Shown here piece by piece: positions 28,761 to 39,300 of a stretch of 64,000 bases of DNA (within the stretch, counting starts at the first letter, position 1; each line of letters starts with the position of its first letter). Below the pieces are notes generated by a model that saw only the letters and a list, made by a program, of their open reading frames with translations, was not told the DNA's origin and did no database searches. The position numbers were made by a program, and so were the translations under genes. This stretch comes from Bacteroides sp. Marseille-P3684 (lineage in GTDB: Bacteria; Bacteroidota; Bacteroidia; Bacteroidales; Bacteroidaceae), in assembly GCF_900291465.1 (NCBI RefSeq), contig NZ_LT985808.1:1417908-1481907 (forward strand), in the 5' to 3' direction.

Positions 28761-29774
28761 CTATTGTTTGGTCACGGTGAACCACTCGCCCTTCACCTGA
28801 CGGTCGCGCATCACGAGGGTATCCCGGGTGGCATACTTCGTGTCTCCCAGGTCGACGGTATAGTCGAGGTAGATGACGTCGCGGTCTCTGTTGTTGAACG
28901 AGTTCTTTTCTCCGTGAGGCACATATTCGCCGGTACCGCTGACGGTGCATCCCTCGGTGTCGGTGCTGAGCGTACACTTGTTGTTCTCGTCAAACTTCAG
29001 GATGAGGTTGCAGGTCTTGTTGCCCAGTCCCAGTGACCATGCGGCTTCGGTGAGCGAGCGGGTGGTGAACTCCACGGTCTGGTCGTCCACGACTGTTGCT
29101 CCATGACGTACCACGGTCGTGGTGGTTCCGTCGGCGGTAATCTGGTCGACTCCACGGCGCAGCAGGATGCCGTCCCACGGATTGACGTACTTCACGGCGT
29201 AGAGCACGAAGTTCTTGGGTTGCTCTACCCAGTCGGACGTGATGCGCGGGTCAGGATTGTCCACGTTGGGCTGTCCCTGCAGGATGGAGTCGGCGTTCTG
29301 CACGTCGGTCATGCGCAAGGGGATGACGTAGTTGGTCAGGAGCGACTTCGGGTCGGCGAAGAAGGCGTCGGTGAACTGCACCTCCACGCCGCCGCTGATT
29401 TCACCCTTGGGGATGACAATCTGGTCGGCTGCCAGCTGGTAGTAGCCGGCAGGCATCGGTTCCACTTTTTCGCCCGTGCTGAAGTAGAGATCGTCGCAGA
29501 GCGAGTTGTCCACCTCGATGTCGATGATGCGGTTGGCTCCGTTCTCATACACACCGCCCAGGACAGCCTTGATTTTACACTTGTGCTCGTTGTCGAGGTC
29601 GTTGTTATACTCCTCATCGTTGCCCAGTGTCAGGGTACGTACCGGGAACTGGTAGGCGAAGTAGACGGTAGAGTAGTCGTAGTCGGGGAACGACCAGTCT
29701 CCGTTCTCACACGCCGGGAAGAGGGTCAGTGCTGCCAAAGCAAGTATAGATGTCAGTCTTTTCATAATCTTCAT
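28761..29774 (-). CDS. xusE: Surface lipoprotein XusE-type (DUF1735/DUF5627-like)
   Basis: A 337-residue protein with a lipoprotein signal (ALTLFPACENGDW; Cys at about 22). Its N-terminal half resembles DUF1735 (VYFAYQFPVRTLTLG...NRIIDIEVDNSL) and the C-terminal half a beta-sandwich of DUF5627 type (PWDGILLRRGVDQ, GTGEYVPHGEK, IYLDYTVD). In core xylan loci of Prevotella and Bacteroides the gene at this position, between the second SusD and the GH10 xylanase, is called xusE and is thought to bind xylan at the cell surface. The role here is by position and general fold. Confidence 0.8.
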   Translation of the reverse strand: MKIMKRLTSILALAALTLFPACENGDWSFPDYDYSTVYFAYQFPVRTLTLGNDEEYNNDLDNEHKCKIKAVLGGVYENGANRIIDIEVDNSLCDDLYFSTGEKVEPMPAGYYQLAADQIVIPKGEISGGVEVQFTDAFFADPKSLLTNYVIPLRMTDVQNADSILQGQPNVDNPDPRITSDWVEQPKNFVLYAVKYVNPWDGILLRRGVDQITADGTTTTVVRHGATVVDDQTVEFTTRSLTEAAWSLGLGNKTCNLILKFDENNKCTLSTDTEGCTVSGTGEYVPHGEKNSFNNRDRDVIYLDYTVDLGDTKYATRDTLVMRDRQVKGEWFTVTKQ

Positions 29775-29810
29775 GAGTTAAGTTTGATGTGTTAGTTCAA
29801 CGTTTCTGTG

Positions 29811-31586
29811 TTACCAGCCCTTGTTCTGCTCCAGTGCGTCGTACTTCAGCGTCTCGGAGTAGGGGATGGGACCAAAGTTCATGTAGTCACGGTAGCTGCG
29901 TGCCTCGACTTCAAACGGAGTGTAGACACCGCGGCTGATGCGGATACCCATGGCGGGCTCGTTGATGTCGAGCTGCCAGCGGCGTACGTCCCAGAAGCGG
30001 AAGCCCTCGAAGCAGAGCTCCAGGCGGCGTTCGTTGCGGATGAGCTCGCGCATCTTGTCCTTGTCGCCCTTGATGCTCTCCAGGTAGGCGTCGCCGTTGT
30101 CGGTTCCCACGCCGGCACGCTGACGGATGGCCTTCACGACATCGTAAGCGGAGAAGCCGTATTCACCGGTTCCCTGCGGACCGTATGCCTCGTTGGCGGC
30201 TTCGGCATAGTTGAGGAAGATTTCGGTGTAGCGGACGCGGGGCACGTAGTGTGTCTGGCCGTTGTGGCTACCGCTGGCGTTGAGCACGACATCTTCACGC
30301 AGGTGTTTGCGGAGGTAGTATCCGGTACGGGTGGAGTGGCCCTGTTCGCGGTTCAGACCGTCGTTGTTCGAGGTGTTGTCGACGCTGGTGTCGATGACAG
30401 TGTTGTTGTTGCCCATGGTGCTGCCGTTGTACACGATGTAGAGGCTCAGACGCGGGTCGCGGTTCGCGTACGGGTTCTGGTCGTCATAGCCGCTGTTGGG
30501 GTCGTCGATGGGGTAGCCGTTCGCCATGGGGAAGGCATCCACGAGGTTCTGCGTCGGGTTGATTTGTCCGCCTCCCAGGATACTGGGCGGGAACTGGTTA
30601 AGCTCCAGGCTGTAGTCATTGGTGGTCTTGCCCTGACGCCAGAGCATCTCCTGCGGATTTTCGCCTGCACCCAGTCCGTCGATTTCCGAACTGTTCTTGT
30701 ACCAGGTGTTGCCGGTTGCCGACAATCCCGACACGCCGCCGATGAGGTTGAGCAGTTCGCCGTTGTAGCGTGCGGCGTCTGCCCAGGTTACGGTTGTGCC
30801 CGAGGCGAAGGCAGGGCTGGCAGCCAGCAGGGCAGCCTTGGCACGGAATGCCATGGCGATGCGTCCACTCATGCGGGTCTTGAACTCGTTGCCGAAGACA
30901 CGGTTGAAGTCATAGAACGAGACGCCCATCTTCTGATAGTACTCCGGCATCTCTTCGTCAGACGACAGGGTCTGATAGTCGAGCGGCAGGATTTCTAAGG
31001 CGGCGGCAACGTCGTCATAGATGGCCTGGATACACTCGTCGAAGGTGTTGCGCGGGCGGTTGAAGTCGCTCGTGACAGTCTCCATCTCGTTGACTACGGG
31101 GACGCCCAGCAGACGTCCATCGTCAGTCCAGCCGGCATGTGCCTGGAGGAGGTAGAACATGTTCATGGCGCGCAGACCGTAGGCTTCTCCCTTGAGGCGG
31201 TTGCGGAACAGGCGGTTTATGGTGGAGTCCTTGGCAAAGCTGGTTTGTTCCACTTCGCTCAGGAACATGTTGATGTACTGGATGGCAGCCTTGCAGCCGT
31301 CCCACTGGTTCACGGGGTTGTTGTTCGCCGTCCATGAGCCGGTCGCCATCAGCAGGTAGGTGTTGTCCGTCTGGTTGGTCACGGCATCGTCGGTAGCGAC
31401 GTCATTGAACGATTGTGCGTTGTAGGGGTTGCGCGTATAGGCATTGGCCAGGATACCCTCGGCAAACTGAGGGTCTGTCCGTCCGTCTTCCAGTTGCTTG
31501 ATGTTCTCAACGGCAGGGGTGAACAGATCGTCGCATCCGGCTGTCAGGGCGGCAACCGCCAAGCATATGAATAATGTCTTTTTCAT
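29811..31586 (-). CDS. xusD: SusD/RagB-like glycan-binding lipoprotein (XusD)
   Basis: A 591-residue surface lipoprotein (MKKTLFICLAVAALTAGCDD, Cys18) of the SusD family. It has the TPR-like helical scaffold and typical phrases: LEDGRTDPQFAEGILANAYTR, YINMFLSEVEQ, LRAMNMFYLLQAHAGW, RYTEIFLNYAEAANEAYGP, VKAIRQRAGVG and RRLELCFEGFRFWDVRRW. It caps the SusC-like transporter encoded just upstream (20 bp gap) and binds xylan-derived oligosaccharides. The pairing of two different SusC/D sets in one operon is normal for xylan loci of this type. Confidence 0.92.
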   Translation of the reverse strand: MKKTLFICLAVAALTAGCDDLFTPAVENIKQLEDGRTDPQFAEGILANAYTRNPYNAQSFNDVATDDAVTNQTDNTYLLMATGSWTANNNPVNQWDGCKAAIQYINMFLSEVEQTSFAKDSTINRLFRNRLKGEAYGLRAMNMFYLLQAHAGWTDDGRLLGVPVVNEMETVTSDFNRPRNTFDECIQAIYDDVAAALEILPLDYQTLSSDEEMPEYYQKMGVSFYDFNRVFGNEFKTRMSGRIAMAFRAKAALLAASPAFASGTTVTWADAARYNGELLNLIGGVSGLSATGNTWYKNSSEIDGLGAGENPQEMLWRQGKTTNDYSLELNQFPPSILGGGQINPTQNLVDAFPMANGYPIDDPNSGYDDQNPYANRDPRLSLYIVYNGSTMGNNNTVIDTSVDNTSNNDGLNREQGHSTRTGYYLRKHLREDVVLNASGSHNGQTHYVPRVRYTEIFLNYAEAANEAYGPQGTGEYGFSAYDVVKAIRQRAGVGTDNGDAYLESIKGDKDKMRELIRNERRLELCFEGFRFWDVRRWQLDINEPAMGIRISRGVYTPFEVEARSYRDYMNFGPIPYSETLKYDALEQNKGW

Positions 31587-31606
31587 GAATCTAAGTGATT
31601 AATCAG

Positions 31607-34450
31607 TTAAAAACCAATTTTGAAACCGATGTTGTAGAAGCGGTTCTGCGGGGCGGCACTCGTGTTCAGTTCCAAGAGCTTGCGTTCCTTGGCAATGGTG
31701 AACACGTTGCTGGCGTATGCATAGACCGACAGGCTGCGTACCACCGAGCCATGGAAGAGTGAGCTGGGCAGGTCATAGGTCAGCTGGAGCTTCGAAAGGT
31801 TGAAGCGGTCGTTCTTGTACATCCAGAAGTCCGAGTTGCGGAAGTTGTGCGTGTTGTTCTGGGTGGTCAGACGCGGATAAGTGGCTGTCGATGCCGTTTC
31901 CGGTGTCCAGCGTCCACGCACCACTTCGGAGTACTTGCGGTCACCATATACCCAGTAGTATTCGCTGCTCTTCATGGCTGCTGCGCCGAAATAGCCGCTG
32001 CCGGCTGCGAAGAGGGTGAAGTTCTTCCATTTCACGGTAAAGTTGAGACCCAGGGTGAAGGGGGAGCCCCACACTTCGCCCAGATAGACTTCGTCCTTGT
32101 CGTCGATGACGCCGTCGCTGTTCTGGTCGACGTACTTCAGGTCACCCGGCTTCACTTCGCCAAAGGTCGATTCGGGGGAGTTGGCGATGTCGGCTTCGTC
32201 CTTGTAGAAGCCGTCGGTCACGTAGCCCCAGATACCGTCGGTCGGTTTGCCCTCGCGGTAGCGGTAAGCCTCGTCATACATCTCATCGACCTTGGTGTTT
32301 TCGCTGGTGTAGTAGGTTCCCGTCAGGCCGACGCTCAGGTCCACCTCACCGAACTTCTTGTTGTAGTTGACGGCAAAGTCGAAACCGGTGCGCGAGCTGT
32401 TGTTGTAGTTGACGTAGGGAATCAGCGTAGTATTCTCAGGCCAGTAGGAGAAGAAGTAGCTGGGGAAGGCGTTGCGTGCCTGTACGGGCAGACCTTCCAC
32501 GCTGTTCATGAAGAACGATGCGTCGAACGACACCATCTTGTTCCACAACGAGCCGCGCAGACCGACGCTGACTTCCTTCCGTTGGATGAAGTCCAGGTTC
32601 GGGTTGGCACCACGGCGCGATTCGGTAGCTTTGCTTTGGTTACCGTCAGCCCATCCCCACCAGGAACCGTTGGACGAGTCGTAGGTTGACTCATACATGT
32701 AGTAATCGGTGAGGTCGAGGTCGGTGTTCAGGATGGAGGCGGAAGCCGTCAGCATCAAGTCATCCACCACGGGCGAGTCGTTCAGGAAGTTCTCCTTTGA
32801 CAGACGCCAACCCAGGGTGAGCGAGGGCGAGAAGGCGTTGCGGTTGTTTTTCGGCAGACGGGCGGAGTGCACCAGTGCGCCGCCGAAGCTGGCGTAGTAC
32901 TTGTTCTGGTAGTTATAGTCGAGCTGGAGACCGAGGTTGACATTGCTGGTCTTGTGATAGACGGCAGTCTCGCCCCGTTGCCATCCGGCTGCGATGAGGC
33001 TGGCAGCCACGTTGTGGTTGTCGCCGAAGCGGTTCTGGTAGTCGAACTGTGCCGAGAAGGTCATCGTCTGGCGGTCGTAGCTGTCAGCGACGTGCTGCGT
33101 TCCGTCGTGGGTGTCCTGTCCGTACTGGGTCAGTCCGATGATGACATCCTTGCCGTTGACGTTACCCCACTGCGGCTCGTAGGTGGCGTAGCTGTTGCCG
33201 TAGTAGTGGTTGTAGGTCGTGGCGTAGTCGATGGCGTACATCGTCTTGAACGAAAGTCCCTTCAGCACCATCGAGAGGTCGACGTTCACACCTAGGTCGA
33301 ACTGGTACTGGCGGCTGGTGTAGGTGTTCGTACCTGCCACGAGGAGGTTGGCAAGCTCGTTGGTCTGGTCGAGCGACGTACCGCCCAGGAGGTACTTGCC
33401 GTCGATGAGGTACATCGACGAGTTGACATAGTCCCATGCCGTCTTGTCGTTGGGCATCAGCATGTCAATGGGGATAAGCGGGGTGATGCGGTTGGGGCGG
33501 AGCGAGCCGGCTGCCGTCCAGAAGTTGCCGCGTGCCCCCTGTCCGTCATAGAACGTGGCGTTGGCGTCGGCGTAAGCCTGTACGTATTCGCCCAGGTCAA
33601 CATCGATGTTACCACGGACGCTGAAGCGGGTGGTGTGGTCGTTGTCCGCCTCGCCGAACTTCACGAGCGAACCGATGTTGTAGAAGTTGATATTCGTGTA
33701 GAAGCGGGCGCGTTGCGAGCCGCCGGAGATTTCTGCCGTCACGTCCGACTCGTTGTAGGCCTTCTTCAGGTACTCGTCCGAGTAGAGGTTCACGTCCGGG
33801 TAACGGAAAGGATTGGTCTTGTTTGCCGTGTGATAGATCTGGGTGTCCGTGTAGGTCGGGTCCAGTCCGTCGTTGAGGCGTGCCTCGTTGTAGAGTGTCA
33901 TGTATTCGGCTGCACCCAGGTACTCCGGATAGCTGACGGGCACGTGGAAGCCCGTGTTGCCCCGCACGTCGATGCGGGTCTTGCCTGCCTGCCCCCGTTT
34001 GGTGGTGATGTAGATCACACCGTCGGCGGCACGGCTTCCGTAGAGGACCACAGCCTGTGCACCTTTGAGGAAGGAGATTTGTGCGATTTCAGACGGCAAC
34101 ACGTTGTTGGCGTCGCGGGGTACACCATCCACCAGCACGAGATAGCTGTCCATGCCCCAGAGGTTGCTGCCGTTCCATCCGCCGACGTAGCTCTGCATGT
34201 CTGCCAAGCTGTTGCTGCCGATGTAGTTCTTCTCCATCAGCTTCTCCACGTTGACGAACGAGACACCTCCCAGCAAGTCGTTCTGGTTGACTTTTCGATA
34301 GGCCACTTGCACCTGCTCACCCTCGGCGTTGGCGGTCAGTGAGTCGAGCTGGGCGACCGGTGCGGCGGTCTCGGCTTCCTGAGCCTGCGCGTACATGAAG
34401 GCGGCGGCAAAGGTCATACATAAAACAGGTCTTATTTGTATGTGTTTCAT
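31607..34450 (-). CDS. xusC: SusC/RagA-like TonB-dependent transporter without the N-terminal extension (XusC)
   Basis: A 947-residue outer-membrane transporter. After the signal peptide (about 1-23, ending AQAQE) and a short linker, it goes directly to the plug (GGVSFVNVEKLMEKNYIGSN...SYLVLVDGVPRD, ISFLKGAQAVVLYGSRAADGVIYITTKRG), then the barrel to the end (FYNIGFKIGF). The carboxypeptidase-regulatory-like domain present in xusA is missing, so it is about 95 residues shorter, which seems characteristic of this member rather than a truncation. It imports xylo-oligosaccharides with its SusD partner downstream. Confidence 0.92.
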   Translation of the reverse strand: MKHIQIRPVLCMTFAAAFMYAQAQEAETAAPVAQLDSLTANAEGEQVQVAYRKVNQNDLLGGVSFVNVEKLMEKNYIGSNSLADMQSYVGGWNGSNLWGMDSYLVLVDGVPRDANNVLPSEIAQISFLKGAQAVVLYGSRAADGVIYITTKRGQAGKTRIDVRGNTGFHVPVSYPEYLGAAEYMTLYNEARLNDGLDPTYTDTQIYHTANKTNPFRYPDVNLYSDEYLKKAYNESDVTAEISGGSQRARFYTNINFYNIGSLVKFGEADNDHTTRFSVRGNIDVDLGEYVQAYADANATFYDGQGARGNFWTAAGSLRPNRITPLIPIDMLMPNDKTAWDYVNSSMYLIDGKYLLGGTSLDQTNELANLLVAGTNTYTSRQYQFDLGVNVDLSMVLKGLSFKTMYAIDYATTYNHYYGNSYATYEPQWGNVNGKDVIIGLTQYGQDTHDGTQHVADSYDRQTMTFSAQFDYQNRFGDNHNVAASLIAAGWQRGETAVYHKTSNVNLGLQLDYNYQNKYYASFGGALVHSARLPKNNRNAFSPSLTLGWRLSKENFLNDSPVVDDLMLTASASILNTDLDLTDYYMYESTYDSSNGSWWGWADGNQSKATESRRGANPNLDFIQRKEVSVGLRGSLWNKMVSFDASFFMNSVEGLPVQARNAFPSYFFSYWPENTTLIPYVNYNNSSRTGFDFAVNYNKKFGEVDLSVGLTGTYYTSENTKVDEMYDEAYRYREGKPTDGIWGYVTDGFYKDEADIANSPESTFGEVKPGDLKYVDQNSDGVIDDKDEVYLGEVWGSPFTLGLNFTVKWKNFTLFAAGSGYFGAAAMKSSEYYWVYGDRKYSEVVRGRWTPETASTATYPRLTTQNNTHNFRNSDFWMYKNDRFNLSKLQLTYDLPSSLFHGSVVRSLSVYAYASNVFTIAKERKLLELNTSAAPQNRFYNIGFKIGF

Positions 34451-34484
34451 CTTCTTTGTGTTTTTAGTCGTTCATACTCACCGA

Positions 34485-36386
34485 TTACCATCCGGGGTTC
34501 TGGTAGAACTCGGGATAGATGGTCACGTCGTTGGTCTTCAGAGGCATCCAGTAGTGCTTCTCCGAGAGGTTGCGTCGCAGGATTTCTTCCTCGCGCCAGT
34601 TGGCCACGCGGCTCTGCGTCGGGTCGTCGGTGTTCAGCTCTACACGGTCGAACTCCTGTGAGGTCTTGATGTTGTAGGGGTAGACGGTGAGGAGCAGCCA
34701 GCGGCGCAGGTCGTTGAAGCGGAAGCCCTCGTAGGCGAGTTCCACGGCACGTTCGCGGCGTACTTCGCTGTTGAAGTCGTCGAGGTTGCCGGTGTACTTG
34801 CTGTTGACGTCAGCCACGCCGGCACGTTCGCGGATGCGGTTGATGGCGTCGACTGCTGTCAGGCTGAAGCCCGGAGCCGAGCTGGTTGCCGAACCGTAGC
34901 CGTTGGCGGCAGCTTCGGCGTACATCAGGTAGACGTCTGCCAGACGCATCCAGCTGATCTGGATGGTCAGGGCGTCGCCGTAGTCACGGATGCCCTGGTC
35001 GTAGTAGTTGACTGCGAGCGGAGTGAACTTGCGCAGCAGGTAACCCGTACGGCTCTCGTTCACCTCGTCGCGGTAGTTGCCGCCGGTGTAGAGGTTGGCA
35101 TACTGGATTTTCTGTTTGTCGCGCTGGTCGGCACTCAGGGCACTCAGGTTCTCGATGGTCTGCACGCCGTCATAGATGAAGTCGTTGTAGAAGCGGGGGT
35201 CACGGTCGCGCCACGGATATTCGGGGTCGAAGCCCGAGTCGGGGTCGTCGAGCGGAAGTCCGTTAGCCATACCGAAGTAGTTCACATAGTTGGCTGTCGG
35301 CGTGAACAGCGTGGAGTTCGTTTCTCCCGACTGGTTGGAACCGACAAACTGAGGACCGAGGCTCCATCCCGAACCCATCCACCAGTCGTACATCGGGCTC
35401 TGGAAGATGGCTTCCGTCGAACCGGGGTTCATGGCGTTCTGCTGATAGGTGTAGAAGATGTCCGAGTAGTGGTCGAAGTCTACGAGGGCGTACTGTGTCT
35501 GTCCGCTCTCCACCAGCTCCAGCAGCTCGGCAAAGGTGTCGGCTGCCTTCTTGCAGTAGTCGGCGTTGTAGGTGCGGCTGCCCTGGGACTCGTAGTTCAT
35601 CAGCGGACTGCCTGCCCAGAGGTAGTTCTTGCCGAGGAATGCCAGTGCCATGATTTTGTTGATGCGTTGCTGGTTGTTGCCCAACGTGGCAGCTCCGGCG
35701 GTCGTTTTGTCCCAGTCGATGGGGAGCAGGTCGGCTGCCCGACGCAGGTCTTCGGCAATGAGGTCAGCACACTCTTGGTAGCTCAGACGCGGATTGCTCA
35801 GCGGTTCGGATGCCGACAGCACGGTGTCGATGTAAGGCATGCCGCCGAAGTACTCGATGAGCATCAGGTGGAACCAGCCACGGAAGAAGTAGAGCTGTCC
35901 CTCGATGAGGTTGCGCTCCTCGTCGGTGGCGTTGATGAGTTTGTCAAGGTTTGCCAGGCCGACGTTCGTCTTGCGGATGCCATACCAGGCGAGCGGCCAG
36001 AACTTCTTCTGCATACGGTCGGTCGAGGTCGACGAAACATTGCTGCCGTCCATCCAGCAGCAGCCCCAGCCGTCGAAGCCCGACTGCCAGCCCCAGAAGT
36101 CGCCCAGGTCGATCTTGTAGCCCATGAAATAGTCTTTACCGAAGGAGATGATTTCGTCCTCACCCCAGTTGAAGGAGTTCTGCCAGTAGCAGTGTGCATG
36201 GTCGGGGAGGCAGTAGTACAGCTCTTCCGTGAAACCCTGGAAGGTGCGGAAGGTCTTGAAGGCATCTTCTTCCGAAACAGTGCTCTCGTGGGTCTTCTCC
36301 AAGTAGTCTTCACACGAAGTCAGACCGAAGGACGCAGTCAGGAGCCCTGTATATAATAAGGTACGTAAGTGATTCTTTATCGTCAT
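34485..36386 (-). CDS. xusB: SusD/RagB-like glycan-binding lipoprotein (XusB)
   Basis: A 633-residue lipoprotein (LLTASFGLTSCEDYLEK, Cys near 25) of the SusD family. Recognisable parts include FRTFQGFTEELYYCLPDHAH, LIEGQLYFFRGWFHLMLIEYFGGMPYID, MRLADVYLMYAEAAANGYG, NRIRERAGVADV and RRERAVELAYEGFRFNDLRRWLL. It pairs with the XusA transporter encoded 12 bp upstream. It is rich in Trp in the first 120 residues (GDFWGWQSGFDGWGCCW), which could form a sugar-binding platform; that part is inference. Confidence 0.92.
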   Translation of the reverse strand: MTIKNHLRTLLYTGLLTASFGLTSCEDYLEKTHESTVSEEDAFKTFRTFQGFTEELYYCLPDHAHCYWQNSFNWGEDEIISFGKDYFMGYKIDLGDFWGWQSGFDGWGCCWMDGSNVSSTSTDRMQKKFWPLAWYGIRKTNVGLANLDKLINATDEERNLIEGQLYFFRGWFHLMLIEYFGGMPYIDTVLSASEPLSNPRLSYQECADLIAEDLRRAADLLPIDWDKTTAGAATLGNNQQRINKIMALAFLGKNYLWAGSPLMNYESQGSRTYNADYCKKAADTFAELLELVESGQTQYALVDFDHYSDIFYTYQQNAMNPGSTEAIFQSPMYDWWMGSGWSLGPQFVGSNQSGETNSTLFTPTANYVNYFGMANGLPLDDPDSGFDPEYPWRDRDPRFYNDFIYDGVQTIENLSALSADQRDKQKIQYANLYTGGNYRDEVNESRTGYLLRKFTPLAVNYYDQGIRDYGDALTIQISWMRLADVYLMYAEAAANGYGSATSSAPGFSLTAVDAINRIRERAGVADVNSKYTGNLDDFNSEVRRERAVELAYEGFRFNDLRRWLLLTVYPYNIKTSQEFDRVELNTDDPTQSRVANWREEEILRRNLSEKHYWMPLKTNDVTIYPEFYQNPGW

Positions 36387-36398
36387 GGTGTCTCTAGT

Positions 36399-39300
36399 TT
36401 ATAAGGTGAATTTAAGACCAAAGTTCACACGCTTCACCGTCGGGTAAGCGCCTTGCGAAGCCCAGCCCGTTCCGGCAAAGTTCGATTCGCGGTCATCCGG
36501 CATCTTGGTGTGTACCCAGAGGTTGTTGCCGTTGACATAGAGCTTCAGGCTCGACAGACCCAGATGGCGGATCCAGCCGTCGGTGAACGTGTATGCCAGC
36601 TCGATGTTCTTCAGACGGATGAACGAACCGTCGTAGAAGTAACGGCTGCCATGGAAGTAGCTGTTGACCGAAGAGCCGAAGCGGGGCGTAGGCACGTCGG
36701 GATGCGGGTTGTCCTTTGACCAGATGGAACCCTCGTCGTAGGCAATCAGGCGTTTCTGGTCGAACGTGCTGAACACCACCTGACGGGTCACGTTCGTCAC
36801 GCCGTAGAACTGCATGAAGAAGCTCCATCCCTTGTAGTCGAAGCCGACTGAACCGCTGTAGGTGTTCTGCGGATTGCTGGAGAAGCCGTAGGGGATGTTG
36901 TCCTCGTTGTTGATGACACCGTCGCCGTTGTAGTCGATAATCTGGTACATGCCCGGCAGCTTCTGGTCGTCGAGCGCCTCGAAGGCGGTGCTGCCGTAGA
37001 GGTCGTCGATGGTCTGCGTGTAGCCATGGTCCACATAGGTGTAGGTCTGGTTGACAGGCTTGCCTTCCTTTTTCTGATAGTATGGCTTGTAGAGTGCGTC
37101 GTCGCCGTCGACAACCTCGCTGATGGCGTGGGTCATGTTGAAGTTACCCCAGAGGTGGAGTCCGTTGCGCAAGGTCTTGTTGATGCGCAGCTCCAATTCG
37201 TAACCTTTGTTGTCAATGGTTCCCAGGTTTGCCCACGGAGCCTGCGTGATGCCGCCGAAGAACGACGGAGTGGCACGGTTGGCACCCTGGAGCAGGACGT
37301 CGGTGCGCCGGTCGCGGAAGATTTCGACGTTACCGGCAAGCAGACCGCCGAAGAACGAGTAGTCGATACCGAAGTTGAACTTGCGGACTACCTCCCAGTG
37401 GATGTCCGGGTTGCCCACGGTCTTCTCGCGGTAGAACGTGTAGGGGCTGGCGGCGTTGTAGAGACCCGTGAGGATGTTTCCGCCCGTCTCCCACTGTGTC
37501 ATGTAGAGCCAGCGGTAGTTGGCATCCCACTCGTTGCCGATTTCGTCGTTACCGATTTCACCGTAAGAAGCACGGAGCTTCAGCAGGTCGATGAACTTGA
37601 GCGGCTTCATGAACTTCTCCTCGCTGATCATCCAGCCGATGGCGCCGGAGTTGAAGAAGGCGAAGCGGTGGTCGCTGGAGAACTTGTCAGAACCGTTGTA
37701 GGCGCCGTTGTACTCGAAGAAGTATTTGTCGGCATAGTTGTAGGTCACACGGAATGCCCAGTCCTCGCGGTAGTGGGGCACGATGCTGCCTCGTGTACGC
37801 TCCTGACGGCTGAAGAGTCCCATCGCCGTCACGTTGTGGTCGCCGAACTGGCGCGCCCAGTCGAGCTGAGCCTGATAATAAAGGTGGCGTTCGGTGGCGT
37901 TGTTGTCCACGGTTCCGCCTTCAGCCTTCCAGTTGTTTGTCGGGAAGAAGTCGAAGTTGTGGGTACCCTCGGTGTACTGATGACTCTCTTCTCCCGTCTC
38001 CGGGTTGATGTACTTGTAGTCGGCTTTGTCGTCCGTCCAGGCACCGCGGTTGCTCTCCAGGAACACGTTGTCCCAGGAGATGGATGCTCGGGCGCTCAGC
38101 CCCTTCAGGATGAAGTCGAGCTTCTGCTCCAGGATGAAGTCGGTGGTCAGTCGGGTCGTGGTTCGTGTGTTCTGCGGAGCCAGGGCAAGCTGTGCCACGG
38201 AGTTGTTGTCACTGTCCGGGCTGTAGCCCCAGGTACCGTCGGAGTATTGCGGCATCATGGCGTTGGGCGGCGTGGTGTACACACTGCCCCAGATGGTGTA
38301 TTCATAGTCCGTGCGCGGACCCTGCTTGACGCCGTAGGAACCGAAGAGGTTGGTCTTCAGCAAGGTCGTCTTCGTCAGCTGGAAGTCGAGGTTGCTGCGC
38401 ATGTTCACACGGTCGTAGCCGTAGGTCGTCTGGTAACCCCGTCCGTTGTCATACTCCTTGAACAAGTCACCCTCGTGCTGGTAGTCGATGGAGGCATAAT
38501 ACTTCACGAACGACGTACCGCCGCTCATGCTCACGTTGGCGTTCTCCGAATAGGCCACATCCTTGAACATCCAGTCCGCCCAGTCGACGTTGGGGTAACG
38601 CTCTGCCTCGGCGAGGTTGGCAGGATGGCGGTATTTGTCCATCTCGCTCTGCGACATCATGTGCTGCCAGGAGTCGGGCGTCAGTCCCAACTCATGTTCC
38701 ACAGCCCGGTTGCGCAGGTTGAAAGAGTCATACGAGTCCAGCTTGTTGGGGAGCTTCGAGGGCATCTTCATGGCCATGCTCACCGACGCGTCGATGGTTG
38801 CCTTGCCCTCCTGTCCGCGCTTGGTGGTAATCAGGATGACGCCGTTGGCACCCTTCACACCGTAGACGGCGGTTGCCGATGCATCCTTCAGTACGGAAAT
38901 CGATTCGACCGAGTTCACGTCGATGCCGCTCATGGGTCGTTCCACACCATCGACGAGAATCAGCGGTGAAGAGTTGTTCCACGTACTGATGCCGCGGATG
39001 ACGATTTGCGGGTCTTCCTCACCCGGCATACCCGTACTGGACATGGTGATGACGCCCGGCAGGTTACCGGTCAATGCCGAACCCAGGTCGGACACACCAC
39101 CCGTACGTTCCAGAACCTTGGCGTTGGTCTGTGTGATGGCACCCACGACCGAAGCCTTCTTCTGCTGACCGTAACCCACGATGACCACTTCATCGAGGAG
39201 CTCGGTGTTGTCGCTGAGCACGACTTTCATCACACCGTTTTTCGGGATGCGCAGTTCCTGCGACTGCATGCCGATGAATGAAATGACAAGGAGAGAGTTG